From Denitratisoma oestradiolicum (GTDB taxonomy: Bacteria > Pseudomonadota > Gammaproteobacteria > Burkholderiales > Rhodocyclaceae): a DNA stretch of 64,000 bases. Positions 47,653 through 57,398 of the stretch are shown here, one piece after another. The position numbers were made by a program, and so were the translations under genes. Below the pieces are notes generated by a model that was given only the letters and a program-made list of their open reading frames with translations, searched no databases and had not been told where the DNA came from. The stretch is from assembly GCF_902813185.1 (NCBI RefSeq), contig NZ_LR778301.1, positions 1,178,001 through 1,242,000 of the forward strand, read 5' to 3'. Numbering within the stretch: the first letter of the stretch is position 1; every line of letters starts with the position of its first letter.

Positions 47653-48422
47653 GTACCCTATTACTCGACGCCAGCCGCCTGGATGTGTCGATCGCCGGGC
47701 ATCTGTTCTGCCACGACCTGGACCTGCAACTGAACAGCGGGGAATCCCTGGCCATCCTAGGACGCAATGGCGCGGGGAAATCCACCCTGCTGGCCACCCT
47801 GGCGGGACTGCGCCCGGCATCGGCCGGAGTGCTGCGGATCGGAGGCCTCGATCCGGCGCAGGCGCCCCCCCGTGCCCTGGCCCGGATTCGGGGCTATCTG
47901 CCCCAACAGCAGCACGATCCCTTCGCTTCCACCGTGCTGGAATCGGTGTTGGTCGGCCGCCACCCCCACCTGGGCCGCTGGGAATGGGAAGGCGAAACGG
48001 ATCAGCGACTCGCCACCACCGCCCTGGCGGCCGTGGGCCTGGCGGAATTCGCCCAACGGGAAGTCCACACGCTCTCGGGGGGCGAGCGCCAGCGCCTGGG
48101 CATTGCCATGCTGCTCACTCAGCAGCCCCAGCTTTTCCTGCTGGACGAACCCCTGGCCCATCTCGACCTGAACCACCAGATCGCCGTGCTGGACCTGTTC
48201 TCCACCCCGGACCGGGACTGGGGCGCCACCGTGGTGATGGTGCTCCATGAGCCGGGCCTGGCCCTGCGCTATTGCAGTCGCACCCTGCTGCTGTTCGGCG
48301 ACGGCCAGTGGCTGGAGGGCACCAGCGCGGAGGTGATCACCGCCGAGAATCTGTCGCGGCTCTACGGCCATCCCCTCCGAATGTTGCAGGATGGCGAACA
48401 GCGCTGGTTTGTCCCCACATGA
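47649..48422 (+). CDS. btuD: BtuD, cobalamin ABC transporter ATPase
   Basis: A 257-residue ATPase: Walker [10 protein letters not shown] (about residues 38-46), Q-loop [10 protein letters not shown], signature LSGGERQR, Walker [13 protein letters not shown], and H in [11 protein letters not shown]. It pairs with BtuC through a 4-nt overlap. The D-loop and switch His are intact. Confidence 0.93.
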   Translation: MSTLLLDASRLDVSIAGHLFCHDLDLQLNSGESLAILGRNGAGKSTLLATLAGLRPASAGVLRIGGLDPAQAPPRALARIRGYLPQQQHDPFASTVLESVLVGRHPHLGRWEWEGETDQRLATTALAAVGLAEFAQREVHTLSGGERQRLGIAMLLTQQPQLFLLDEPLAHLDLNHQIAVLDLFSTPDRDWGATVVMVLHEPGLALRYCSRTLLLFGDGQWLEGTSAEVITAENLSRLYGHPLRMLQDGEQRWFVPT

Positions 48423-48444
48423 AAATCATCCCCGGAACCTTTTG

Positions 48445-49908
48445 ATGAAAACTCGTACATTGATGATCCAGGGGTGTACCTCCGATGCTGGGAAAACCAC
48501 CCTGGTAGCTGCCATGTGCCGCATTTTGCGGCGACGGGGCGTTCGGGTGGCACCCTTCAAACCTCAGAATATGGCACTGAATTCGGCGGTAACCATTGAT
48601 GGTGGTGAAATCGGTCGTGCTCAGGCTCTCCAGGCTCAGGCCGCTGGTTTGCCACCCCGGATCGATTTCAATCCGGTACTGCTCAAGCCCACCACGGATA
48701 GTCGTGCCCAAGTGATCGTTCATGGCCGGGCCGTGACAGACCTGGAAGCTGCGGCCTATCATGACTACAAACAGACAGCGATGGATGCCGTTATGGCCTC
48801 TTGGCGGCGTCTGATGTCCGAGTTTGAGTGCGTGGTGGTGGAAGGGGCCGGCAGTCCGGCGGAGATCAATCTGCGGGACCGGGACATCGCCAACATGGGT
48901 TTCGCCGAGGCCGCCGACGTGCCGGTGATCCTGGTGGCGGACATCGACCGGGGCGGCGTCTTCGCCCATCTGGTGGGAACCCTGGACCTGCTCTCCCCCT
49001 CGGAGCAGGCGCGGATCAAGGGTTTCGTGATCAACCGTTTCCGGGGCGACATCGCCCTGCTGCAACCGGGTCTGGACTGGCTGGAACAGCGCACCGGCAA
49101 ACCGGTGCTGGGGGTGCTGCCCTATCTCCATGGCCTGCTGCTGGACGCCGAGGACGCCATCGCCACGGCAGACCTGGAGAAAGCCACGCCTCAGCTCCGG
49201 GTTGTCGCTCCGGTGCTGCCGCGCATTTCAAATCACAACGACCTGGATCCCTTGCGCTTGCATCCGGAGGTGGATTTCCGCTGGGTGGGGCCGGGCCAGA
49301 TCCCGCCCCCCGCCGACTTGGTCATCCTGCCGGGGTCCAAGAGCGTGCGAGCCGACCTGGAATGGCTCCGCCGCGAGGGCTGGGAGCCCTATCTGCTGCG
49401 CCATCTGCGCTATGGCGGCAAGTTGCTGGGCATCTGCGGCGGCTTTCAGATGCTGGGGCAGCGGCTCCACGACCCCCGTGGCCTGGAAGGCAAACCCGGC
49501 AGCAGCACGGGACTGCGATTGCTGGATTGCGAAACCACCCTGGCGGAGGAGAAGCAGTTGCGTAATGTACGGGGCCGGCTGCAGCTGGGGAAGACAGCTG
49601 CCATGACCGGCTACGAGATACACATGGGCGTGACCCATGGACCTGCGCTTGCACACCCCCTGGTTTGCCTCGATGATGGCCGGGAGGAAGGTGTCATGGG
49701 GCCCGAAGGCAACATCCTGGGCAGCTATTGCCATGGCTTGCTGGACCATGGCGAGGCCCTGGCAGCCATCCTGGCCTGGGCCGGCATGCAGCAAGCCGCG
49801 CCAGTGGATCTCGCTGCCCGCCGGGAGGCGGATCTGGATCGCCTGGCCGACGCAGTTGATGAGGCCCTGGATTGGGCAACCTTTACAAACTTATATTCGA
49901 TCGGTTAA
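48445..49908 (+). CDS. cobQ: CobQ/CbiP, cobyric acid synthase
   Basis: A 487-residue glutamine amidotransferase adding four amides to the corrin ring. N-terminal [20 protein letters not shown] and [11 protein letters not shown], central [23 protein letters not shown]-terminal glutaminase with [12 protein letters not shown] (nucleophile Cys) and [11 protein letters not shown] frame from 48391 overlaps btuD, but the family start is MKTRTLMI at 48445. The first about 400 bp look less GC-rich than the rest. Confidence 0.96.
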   Translation: MKTRTLMIQGCTSDAGKTTLVAAMCRILRRRGVRVAPFKPQNMALNSAVTIDGGEIGRAQALQAQAAGLPPRIDFNPVLLKPTTDSRAQVIVHGRAVTDLEAAAYHDYKQTAMDAVMASWRRLMSEFECVVVEGAGSPAEINLRDRDIANMGFAEAADVPVILVADIDRGGVFAHLVGTLDLLSPSEQARIKGFVINRFRGDIALLQPGLDWLEQRTGKPVLGVLPYLHGLLLDAEDAIATADLEKATPQLRVVAPVLPRISNHNDLDPLRLHPEVDFRWVGPGQIPPPADLVILPGSKSVRADLEWLRREGWEPYLLRHLRYGGKLLGICGGFQMLGQRLHDPRGLEGKPGSSTGLRLLDCETTLAEEKQLRNVRGRLQLGKTAAMTGYEIHMGVTHGPALAHPLVCLDDGREEGVMGPEGNILGSYCHGLLDHGEALAAILAWAGMQQAAPVDLAARREADLDRLADAVDEALDWATFTNLYSIG

Positions 49909-49930
49909 ACACGATCATCGGAGCACTTAC

Positions 49931-50893
49931 ATGAGTGAACGCGGCATCAAGCAGAAGGGTGGGGCAAAGACCGCCCGCATTCCCATCAAGGTGGTGCCGG
50001 CCGCTCAGCCCCTGAAAAAACCCGACTGGATCCGGGTCAAGGTCGGCAGCAGCGCGGGACGCTTCGACGAGGTCAAGCAGGCCCTGCGCGACCACGCCCT
50101 GCACACCGTCTGCGAGGAAGCCACCTGCCCCAACATCGGCGAATGCTTCGGCAAGGGCACCGCCACTTTCATGATCCTCGGCGACATCTGCACCCGCCGC
50201 TGCCCCTTCTGCGACGTGGGTCACGGCAAGCCCCTGCCTCCCGAAGCCGAAGAGCCGGAAAAGCTGGCCCGCACCATCGCCGCCATGAAGCTCAAGTACG
50301 TGGTGATCACCAGCGTGGACCGGGACGACCTGCGGGACGGGGGCGCCCAGCATTTCGTGGACTGCATCCGGGCCGTGCGTCAGCATTCCCCCAGCACCCG
50401 GATTGAGGTGCTGGTGCCGGACTTCCGCGGCCGCCTGGAGATCGCCCTGGAAATTTTCGAGCAGGCCCTGCCCGACGTGATGAACCACAACCTGGAAACC
50501 GTGCCCCGGCTCTACAAGCAGGCCCGGCCCGGCGCCGACTACGCCCACTCCCTGCAACTGCTGAAGGATTTCAAAGCCCGCCACCCGGAGGTGACCACCA
50601 AGTCCGGCCTGATGGTGGGTATCGGCGAGACCGACGAGGAAATCCTGGCCGTGATGCGGGACCTGCGGGCCCACGACGTGGACATGCTGACCATCGGCCA
50701 GTACCTGGCCCCCTCCGGCCACCACCTGCCGGTCCTGCGCTATGTGCATCCGGACATCTTCAGGATGTACGAGGCCGAAGCAGGCAAGATGGGCTTCACC
50801 AACGCCGCCTGCGCTCCACTGGTACGCTCAAGCTATGAGGCAGAACGACAGGTTGCTGAAAACCAAAATGCAAGGCGTTCTGTGACCATATAA
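49931..50893 (+). CDS. lipA: LipA, lipoyl synthase
   Basis: A 320-residue radical-SAM enzyme inserting two sulfurs into octanoyl groups. Auxiliary cluster [12 protein letters not shown], radical-SAM cluster [32 protein letters not shown] and C-terminal RSSYEAE (serine ligand). CGGAG lies before the ATG at 49931. It follows cobQ by 22 nt with no visible terminator, and no lipB is present, so it may be transcribed with the B12 operon. The last about 15 codons fall in a sudden AT-rich stretch that continues into the mobile zone. Confidence 0.96.
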   Translation: MSERGIKQKGGAKTARIPIKVVPAAQPLKKPDWIRVKVGSSAGRFDEVKQALRDHALHTVCEEATCPNIGECFGKGTATFMILGDICTRRCPFCDVGHGKPLPPEAEEPEKLARTIAAMKLKYVVITSVDRDDLRDGGAQHFVDCIRAVRQHSPSTRIEVLVPDFRGRLEIALEIFEQALPDVMNHNLETVPRLYKQARPGADYAHSLQLLKDFKARHPEVTTKSGLMVGIGETDEEILAVMRDLRAHDVDMLTIGQYLAPSGHHLPVLRYVHPDIFRMYEAEAGKMGFTNAACAPLVRSSYEAERQVAENQNARRSVTI

Positions 50894-51150
50894 GTACGAA
50901 AGGAACCTTAGAAGTATCGACATACTCTCTGGATGAGTGTTCAGATATACCTATCGGAGGATTAGCGAATTACGTCGGTGTGTCATACGTTTTCTATTTG
51001 CTTTCACTTTTGCGGCTGATCTGCGACGAAGCCAAATCTCAAGGATCGTAATAGTGCTAATGGCTGTCGAAATTATCAAGATGGATAGCATCTGATGTGC
51101 CTTGAGCCAGGGCATAAAACCTGAGAGTGCCGTTAGCGCTCCTACGCATT

Positions 51151-52574
51151 GGGAGTGTCAGAAATTCTGTGTGTGAGGCGGGCTGAGACTTTTCCACGGT
51201 GCGGCCTGCCGAAGGTCCCTCGAGACCGTAGGTGGGCGGCGCGGTGGGAAAGTCGGGACTCATTTTATCCTCGGGCAGCCTCAAAGCGTTCGGCATAGAG
51301 GATGGCAAATTGATTCATCGCCTCCTTCCAATCCCTTGTGGCACGGCCCCAGTCGGCGGTGATGTTGCGCAGGGCCAGCCAGATCAGCTTGGTGGCTGCC
51401 TCGTCGCTGGGGAAATGCCCCCGCGTCTTAATGATCTTGCGCAACCGGGCATTGATGCTCTCGATGGCATTGGTCGTGTAGATCACACGGCGGATCGGTG
51501 CCGGAAACGCAAAGAACGGAATCACCTTGTCCCACGCCCGGCGCCAGGCCGCCACCACGGTCGGGAATTTCGTCCCCCACAGCCCCGCCTCGAAGGCATC
51601 CAGTTCGGCCTGTGCGGCCTCGGCGCTGGGCGCCGTGTAGATGGGCTTGATCGCTGCTGCCAGCGCCTTGCGCTCCTTCCAACTGGCGTAGTCGAGGCTG
51701 TTGCGGATCAGATGCACGATGCAGGTCTGCAAGGTCGTCGCCGGGAACACCGCCTCCAGGGCTTCGCCCATGCCCTTCAGACCATCGGTGACGGCAATCA
51801 GGATGTCGGCCACACCCCGGGTCTTGAGGTCATTGAAGACCTTCATCCAGAACTTGGCGCCCTCGGTCCCTTCGATCCACAGACCCAGGATGTCCCGCGT
51901 CCCATCAGGCAGGATGCCCAGGGCCAGATAGATGGCTTTGTTGCGCACCACGGCGTCTTCCCGGATCTTGACCCGCAGGCAGTCAAAGAACACCACCGGG
52001 TACATCGGTTCCAGGGGACGGGCTTGCCAGGCGGTGACTTCGGCCATCACGGCATCGGTGACGGAACTGATGAACTCGGGCGAGACCTCGGTGCCGTACT
52101 GTTCCCTCAGGAAGCCCTGAATTTCGCGCATCGTCATCCCCCGCGCGTACATGGCGACGATCTTGTCGTCGAAGCCGGTGAAGCGCCGCTCGTGCTTGGG
52201 AATCAGGACCGGTTCGAAACTGCCGGCCCGGTCGCGCGGAACGTCGATCTTCAGCGGCCCGTCGTCGGTCAGGACAGTCTTGCCGCTGACGCCGTTGCGG
52301 TGATTGCCCGCCTCCGGCGGCTTATCCGCGCCGGGCGGGTAGCCCAGGTGATGGCTCAGCTCTGCCCCGAGGGCGCGCTCGATCAGGGCTTTCTTGAAGG
52401 CCATCGAGGCAGCATTCACCGCCTCCGCCGTCATCGGGCCGCTGACAAACTGGTCAATGATGTCTTTCGGAATGGCCGGCAGCGCAACCGCCGGCTTCTT
52501 CTTGCTCGTCTTGCTTGGCATACATGCTCCTTTGGCAACATGTTATGCCTCACACACAAAAATTCAGACAGGCT
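51151..52574. mobile_element. IS256-family insertion sequence, complete
   Basis: A 1424-bp element flanked by a 9-bp direct repeat CTACGCATT (51142-51150 and 52575-52583). Its ends are imperfect inverted repeats sharing TGTGTGTGAGGC preceded by TCAGAAATTC on the left and TCTGAATTTT on the right. It holds one transposase. The intact target duplication suggests a recent insertion. Confidence 0.88.
51265..52521 (-). CDS. IS256-family (Mutator-type) transposase
   Basis: A 418-residue DDE transposase. The likely acidic residues are in VVFFDCLRVKI (first D), IAVTDGLKGM (second D) and TTNAIESINARLRK (E). GTEVSPEFISSVTD and CIVHLIRNSLDYASWKERK are typical of the family. Full length, no frame damage, so the element could be active. 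GC-rich compared with the surrounding DNA. Confidence 0.95.
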   Translation of the reverse strand: MPSKTSKKKPAVALPAIPKDIIDQFVSGPMTAEAVNAASMAFKKALIERALGAELSHHLGYPPGADKPPEAGNHRNGVSGKTVLTDDGPLKIDVPRDRAGSFEPVLIPKHERRFTGFDDKIVAMYARGMTMREIQGFLREQYGTEVSPEFISSVTDAVMAEVTAWQARPLEPMYPVVFFDCLRVKIREDAVVRNKAIYLALGILPDGTRDILGLWIEGTEGAKFWMKVFNDLKTRGVADILIAVTDGLKGMGEALEAVFPATTLQTCIVHLIRNSLDYASWKERKALAAAIKPIYTAPSAEAAQAELDAFEAGLWGTKFPTVVAAWRRAWDKVIPFFAFPAPIRRVIYTTNAIESINARLRKIIKTRGHFPSDEAATKLIWLALRNITADWGRATRDWKEAMNQFAILYAERFEAARG

Positions 52575-52969
52575 CTACGCATTCAGCTAATCCTTTAATT
52601 AGAGGCCAGCATTTCATGATGACACACCATCATCCTTGGCTACGACTGAGGTCGATGTGATCTGTAATGTATGTATCCACCACAATCGCCAACACGAGAC
52701 TGTAAAAATCCAGAAGCTCAGGAAATGGACATTGTTGGGAGGGCTCTTCTTTGGAGACCGAGTCGTGGAAGATTTTCCTGTTCATGGTTTGCACTCACTT
52801 TTGATATCGGCCTCCAAGAACTACCTCTCTGGATTTTTCGGAGAGTGGGGTGGAGGATTTGAGACTAGCTTCCCATGAACTTCTAAAAATGCAACATACC
52901 GTCACCCAGGTAAATGACCCCGGTAGGAAATCACTTACCTAGAATCTCAGCTGATTCACAAGCTGGCGG

Positions 52970-53248
52970 TTACTTATTTTTTGTTACAGCAATTTTTCGT
53001 GGTCGTCCCGGTCCCCGCTTTTGAACGACATCAGATAGAGCTATGTTTTCATCACCTGTACCAAGGTTATTGATCCAAGCATCAAAATGATCTGATCGGA
53101 TACGTTTGAGCTTTCCACCAAGCGGAACAGGTTTTGGAAAGTTCTTTGGTGCATTACGGATGCCAACTACCCATTTGGCAATAGTCCCGTGGCTTACACC
53201 CAGCCGCATAGCGACCTGATGGTAGTCGAGCAATACAACATCAGCCAT
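52970..53248 (-). CDS. AlpA/excisionase-like small DNA-binding protein
   Basis: A 92-residue protein: DYHQVAMRLGVSHGTIAKWV is a helix-turn-helix, followed by FPKPVPLGGKLKRIRSDHFDAWIN as in AlpA/MerR-type excisionases, and a C-terminal KRGPGRPRK AT-hook-like tail. GGAGG lies 6 nt before the ATG at 53248. Between it and the integrase (53249-53547) nothing else is seen. Likely controls excision or expression of the integrated element. Confidence 0.75.
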   Translation of the reverse strand: MADVVLLDYHQVAMRLGVSHGTIAKWVVGIRNAPKNFPKPVPLGGKLKRIRSDHFDAWINNLGTGDENIALSDVVQKRGPGRPRKIAVTKNK

Positions 53249-53547
53249 ATGTGGCCTCCGATGAGGCCCCACTGGCGTAGCGATAATGTGGGGTAAGGTT
53301 CACGATTGGATACGGCTCGTGTTAGGCCGTTTTGTCCACCGCCAAGTGAACCGTCGTCCATAGACGTAGCCCATGGACATGTAGCTGCCGTGCTAAGGGC
53401 AGCGCCCGGCTTTGGCCGAGCTCAAGCCTGAGCGGCAGAACCGCAACAAGCCTTGTTTGCGCTGTTTTATTTTTTATCCCCAGCTAGGATAGACGTATTT
53501 TTATCAGGTGACAGGTAGTTGTCAAGAATTTTTTGTGCTGGTGTTCC

Positions 53548-54657
53548 TTAACCCAGTTTCATAGCCAAATCCTCAGCCCGGGGATGATAGTACCTCTTCA
53601 GCATCCTCAGATCCTTATGCCCAGTCACTGCTGCGAGCTCGATGACATTTGGCAGTTTCTCCGCAAGCCGACTCGTTCCCTCATGCCTTAGATCATGAAA
53701 TCTGAAGTTATCAAGTCCAGCTCTGCGTACTGCCCGCTCAAAAGCCAACTTTAGGGCATTTGCAGTGACCGGAAATACCTTAATACCCTCTGCTTGATCG
53801 TCGCCCACGGGAGATTTTTCTTGCTCCCGAAGCGTCACAACGCGACTAGCCCCTTTCTTTTTATCTTCCTGGGCGCGCTTCAATTCACTCAAAATCGTCA
53901 CCGCACGACTCGAAAGGGGCACAGTCCTAGACTCCCCGTTTTTTGTCAGCGGTAGGTGAGCAATCCGCCGTTTTAAGTCTACGTTTGGCCAAGTTAGAGA
54001 CAGCAGTTCGCCGCGCCTCATGGCAGTCTCAATTGCTAGAAGCACCAAGGGCTTGATCCAATGATTCCGTGAGCCTTGACGATACTTCTTACCATCCTCC
54101 CGCTCAAAGTCGCCCGCATGATCCTCCAGGGCTGCCAGAAGGCGCCCCTCCTCTCCAGCCTCCAGCCTTCGGTCACGCCCCGGGCCAGTAGGTGGGCGGC
54201 GGATACCAGATACTGGATTCTGGATGGCGAACATCAGTTCCTTCCGTGCCCAATTGAAAACAGCAGACAGGATATTTAATTCCCTGTTCACTGTACTGCC
54301 AGCACAGCCAGCATCAAGACGGCGGTCTCGCCATTCAGCAACAACTAGGGGCGTCAGTGCAGAAAGTTTGTATTTGCATATCTCATCCCCTTGCAAGGTC
54401 TTTAGTCGAAGTATTTCAATTTCTGCTCCCCGCTTGGTGGGGGCCACATCCTGCGCATATCTTTCTATCAACTTGAACAGTGTGGTGGACTCAGCGGCGG
54501 ATCTGTCCTGCCACTCACCCCGGTCCATCTCCCGCTCTTCTGCTCGCGCCCATGCTTCTGCGTCCGAGCGCCGTGCAAAGGTTTTACTCTTTGGCGGATA
54601 GCCGTCTCGCCGAACCTTAGCTTGCCATCGCCCATCACGTGACACGATCGTTGCCAT
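53548..54657 (-). CDS. Tyrosine-type site-specific integrase
   Basis: A 369-residue phage-type integrase: N-terminal arm-binding part (DGRWQAKVRRDGYPPKSKTF), SAM-like core-binding domain and catalytic domain with R in TAMRRGELLSLTW, HxxR in FHDLRHEGTSRLAE, H/K in VTGHKDLRMLKRYY and the nucleophile Tyr there. Complete. Its 5' end faces a tRNA 3' end 110 bp away, the normal place for an attachment site. Confidence 0.93.
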   Translation of the reverse strand: MATIVSRDGRWQAKVRRDGYPPKSKTFARRSDAEAWARAEEREMDRGEWQDRSAAESTTLFKLIERYAQDVAPTKRGAEIEILRLKTLQGDEICKYKLSALTPLVVAEWRDRRLDAGCAGSTVNRELNILSAVFNWARKELMFAIQNPVSGIRRPPTGPGRDRRLEAGEEGRLLAALEDHAGDFEREDGKKYRQGSRNHWIKPLVLLAIETAMRRGELLSLTWPNVDLKRRIAHLPLTKNGESRTVPLSSRAVTILSELKRAQEDKKKGASRVVTLREQEKSPVGDDQAEGIKVFPVTANALKLAFERAVRRAGLDNFRFHDLRHEGTSRLAEKLPNVIELAAVTGHKDLRMLKRYYHPRAEDLAMKLG

Positions 54658-54770
54658 ACCCTTTGCTCCTAATACTTGAATATTTAAATCAACTGTCCCG
54701 AATTTGTCCCATCTGGATTAATAATTGCACAAATAGGCATGGTTGAGGCATTTGGATTACCATTCACACG

Positions 54771-54807
54771 GCAGGGGTCACAGGTTCAATCCCTGTACCA
54801 CCCACCA
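54771..54807 (+). other. 3' end of a tRNA gene (T-arm, acceptor strand, CCA), probable att site
   Basis: ACAGG-TTCAATC-CCTGT forms a T-arm, followed by acceptor strand ACCACCC, discriminator A and CCA. The complementary 5' acceptor GGGTGGT is not found upstream, so this is a fragment. It is most likely the attachment core left by integration. tRNA identity cannot be told. Confidence 0.6.
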
Positions 54808-54841
54808 AAATTCCGCACGCATAGTCTCAATGAGTTGCAAG

Positions 54842-54871
54842 ATGGCCGACTGATCCAGCCGGCCATTTTTT
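54842..54871 (+). terminator. Intrinsic terminator after the tRNA-like end
   Basis: ATGGCCG ... CGGCCAT stem followed by six or more T residues, 35 bp after the CCA. Consistent with the old tRNA transcription unit. Confidence 0.65.
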
Positions 54872-55096
54872 CCCTAAACTCGAGGGCCACTGTCCCGAAC
54901 TTGTCCCATCCAGCTTGGCTGCGCATGGCCAGGAGCCATTGATGGCCTGCTTTGTGCTGGTCGCGAGAGGGGGGCGAAGTTCATCAAGAGAACTGCCACG
55001 AAATTCGACGGGCAGGTCAGTCAGGTCTGCTCCCTGCGCATTCCTTGAGGTGCGCCGAGTGCCTCGGGGATATAGGTACGGTTCGGCGGCTGGTAT

Positions 55097-55700
55097 TTAT
55101 CTGGTCCGCTGCCTGGCGATGAACTCGTCGAGCACCTGGTACAGGTACTGGCAGTCCTCGACGGTCATGGTCGGATGGCAGGGCAGCATCAGGCCGTTGC
55201 GCATCACCCGCTCCGCATTGGGACAACCCTCGGGATCGACGCGGTACTCCACACCCTTCATCATTGGCTGGCGCGCAGCATGACCGGAGAAAATCACCCG
55301 CGTGAAGATGCCCGCATCCTCCAGATGGATTTGCAGCTCCCGCCGGCTCCAGCCCAGTTCCGGCCGCAGCATCACCGGATAGCAGATCCAGGTGGTGAAT
55401 ACCTCGGGATGAACCCGGGCCTTGATGAACACGTCCGAATTCTTCTCCAGATACTGCGCGTGAAGATCGAAGCGCTCCTGGCGCAGACGGGTGAACATGT
55501 CCAGCTTGTTGAGCTGCTCGTGGCCAAAGGCCGCACCCGCCTCGTTGGGGATGAAACCGTAGGCGATTTCCTCGAAGATGAACATCCCGTCGTACTCGAT
55601 GTCCCCCAGGTTTTCCAGGAAGCGGCCATCGCTGTCGCCCTTGCGGGTGCCGTGCATGAACTTCTCCAACCTTGTGACCCAGCAGCTTGGCGCGTCGGGT
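55097..55700 (-). pseudogene. 5'-truncated DegT/DnrJ/EryC1-type PLP aminotransferase
   Basis: The C-terminal about 190 residues of a sugar-aminotransferase-like protein are clear: ENLGDIEYDGMFIFEEIAYG, NEAGAAFGHEQL, HPEVFTTWICYPVMLRPE, MLPCHPTMTVEDCQYLYQVL. The N-terminal half, including the PLP lysine region, is missing. Upstream of about 55700 the frame continues but without family likeness and runs antisense into the AraC gene. It is probably a remnant cut during integration events next door. Confidence 0.7.
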
Positions 55701-55787
55701 CCTTCGAGGCCGTAAATTTGCAATAGGGGGACTAAATTGCTCAGTTTATTGCCGCAAACCCCGATTCGGTGCAACATAAGCGTCGTC

Positions 55788-56852
55788 ATGACCGCGCCTT
55801 CGACACGCAAATCCCTCCAGGCCGTACCCGCCGACTTCGCCGTGACGTTGCTGCGGGACATTGCCGCCATCGGAGAGAATCCGGTGCAGATTCTCTCCCG
55901 ACTGCGTCTGCCCTTCTCCCTGGACGACCTCCAGACGGGCCAGATACCGGCGGTCTCGGAGCGCCAGTTCATCCTGATTTACCGGGAATGCATCACCGTC
56001 CTTTCCATCCATGCCAACCGGGAGCGCAACCTGCCGCCCATGAGCAAGGATGAAGTGGATATGCTCTGTTATTGCGTGATCAATTGCGAGACCCTTGAGC
56101 AGGTGATTCAGCGGGCGGCTCGGTTCTGCGCCATGTTGGGGGGTAGGGCGGCAGAGCTTTCCCTGGAAGTGGCAGGCGACCAGGCCGTTTTCCACATGGA
56201 TACCCTGCGGCTACCCCATAGCACCAGCGGTCTCTTGGCCGACCTGACCGGGCTCTCCTTCTACCATCGGCTGTTCAACTGGCTGATCGGCGAAACCATC
56301 CCAATCGCCGGCTACGGGGTGACCTACGAGAACCGGGGCAACAAGGAAACCCTGTTGCGCCTTTTTCACCATCCGATCCTCTATAACCAGCCGGGCAACC
56401 ATTTCCGTTTTCCCGAGAAATATCTGTCAAAACCGGTGGTACGCAGCTACCAGCGGCTGGTGGAACTGCTCAACGTATTTCCCTTCGACCTGATGCGGGA
56501 CCCGGCGGCAAACGGCCAGTTCGCCGAAGCTATCGAGCATCTGATTTCCACCCAGTTGGCACGGGGAGAAGCAATTCCGACCCTGACTCAGTTCGCGAGT
56601 TTTTTCAACATCAGCAGCGCCACCTTCCGCCGCCGCTTGTCGGAGGAAAACGTCAGCCTGGGCGAGATCAAGGAACGATGCCGGCGTGATCTGGCCCTGG
56701 AACTCCTGGCGCCGGAATTCCGGCTCAAGGTCGCCGACGTGGCGATACGCCTCGGTTTCAGCGATTCACGGGCCTTCCGCCGGGCCTTCCGTCTATGGAC
56801 CGGCCAGTCGCCAGACGATTATCGGAACCTGCGGTCGGAACATCCGGGCTGA
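55788..56852 (+). CDS. AraC-family transcriptional regulator (Arabinose_bd-type N-domain)
   Basis: A 354-residue regulator. Residues about 20-210 resemble the PF12625 ligand domain (LPPMSKDEVDMLCYCVINCETLEQVIQ), and the C-terminal 100 residues are an AraC double HTH (FASFFNISSATFRRRLSEE ... VADVAIRLGFSDSRAFRRAFRLWTGQSP). A TTG start at 55737 is possible, but homology-like sequence begins at MTAPSTRK. Probable regulator of the reductase and M24 operon at 57.4 kb; members of this group often control hydrophobic-compound catabolism. Confidence 0.85.
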   Translation: MTAPSTRKSLQAVPADFAVTLLRDIAAIGENPVQILSRLRLPFSLDDLQTGQIPAVSERQFILIYRECITVLSIHANRERNLPPMSKDEVDMLCYCVINCETLEQVIQRAARFCAMLGGRAAELSLEVAGDQAVFHMDTLRLPHSTSGLLADLTGLSFYHRLFNWLIGETIPIAGYGVTYENRGNKETLLRLFHHPILYNQPGNHFRFPEKYLSKPVVRSYQRLVELLNVFPFDLMRDPAANGQFAEAIEHLISTQLARGEAIPTLTQFASFFNISSATFRRRLSEENVSLGEIKERCRRDLALELLAPEFRLKVADVAIRLGFSDSRAFRRAFRLWTGQSPDDYRNLRSEHPG

Positions 56853-57398
56853 CGTCTGCGTCGGGCCGCACGTTGGTGTGTGATTTACGTGGAAACGATC
56901 CGTCCCTCTTTCAGCAGTTTATCAATGTGATCTGTGCCGACACGGAACACGAATCCATTGCACCGGAGAAATTGCTTCGAGCATTGTCGCGATGCTTGAG
57001 ACGCCACGGATGCAGTCTTGCCTTGCATTTGATCGGCTTATCGGCGCAGTCGGGTTCCTCGTAGGAGGGCGAGTTTCAACAGCCTGCCAACTTCCTCGCA
57101 GTTGCCGGCGATAGGTGGGGACTGTGCCGATCGGCCTTGACTGTGTGCGCTTTCCCCGTCGGGTCTTTGCCTCAAGAATCAATTCGAATCGCGTCGCCGA
57201 TCAAGAATTCGGAAGTGTCCAGGCATAAGCTGCCAGTGCCTGAAATCATCGGGGCGAACCCTCGGGGCTCGATCTGGTGACATCAGTGCAGTAGCACGAT
57301 TTCTTGTCCGGGAAAGCGCGCCTGGAGCCTGAAGGACTTACTAGTTCCCTACTGGGCAAGCGTTTCCCAACCGGTAGCTGATTTCACCCTACAACTGG
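56853..57398. other. Intergenic region without recognised gene
   Basis: About 546 bp between the AraC gene and the first reductase. Short frames on both strands have no family resemblance that I can see. The promoter for the rightward operon should lie here, but no strong hexamers stand out. Confidence 0.5.

Larger units (their letters stand above)
50951..52617 (-). pseudogene. Small membrane-protein ORF interrupted by the IS element
   Basis: Joining 52617-52584 to 51150-50951 (removing the IS and one target repeat) gives an unbroken 77-codon minus-strand frame starting MKCWPLIKGLAECVGALTAL and ending in RRNSLILR. It has a hydrophobic segment (MLSILIISTAISTITILEIW) followed by a basic tail. 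An in-frame stop lies just upstream of the ATG. No family recognised. It could be chance, since the frame is short; 50894-50950 and 52618-52969 show nothing else. Confidence 0.4.
54692..54910 (+). repeat. Direct repeat flanking the tRNA end (possible integrase arm sites)
   Basis: The 22-bp sequence ACTGTCCCGAAT + TTGTCCCATC at 54692-54713 recurs with one difference at 54889-54910. The copies bracket the tRNA-like end at 54771-54807. Sequences of this kind are frequently seen next to tRNA-targeting integrases. Confidence 0.5.

Noticed and set aside
56795..57182. Short overlapping frames between the AraC gene and the first reductase
   Set aside because: No family resemblance, no ribosome sites, conflicting frames on both strands.
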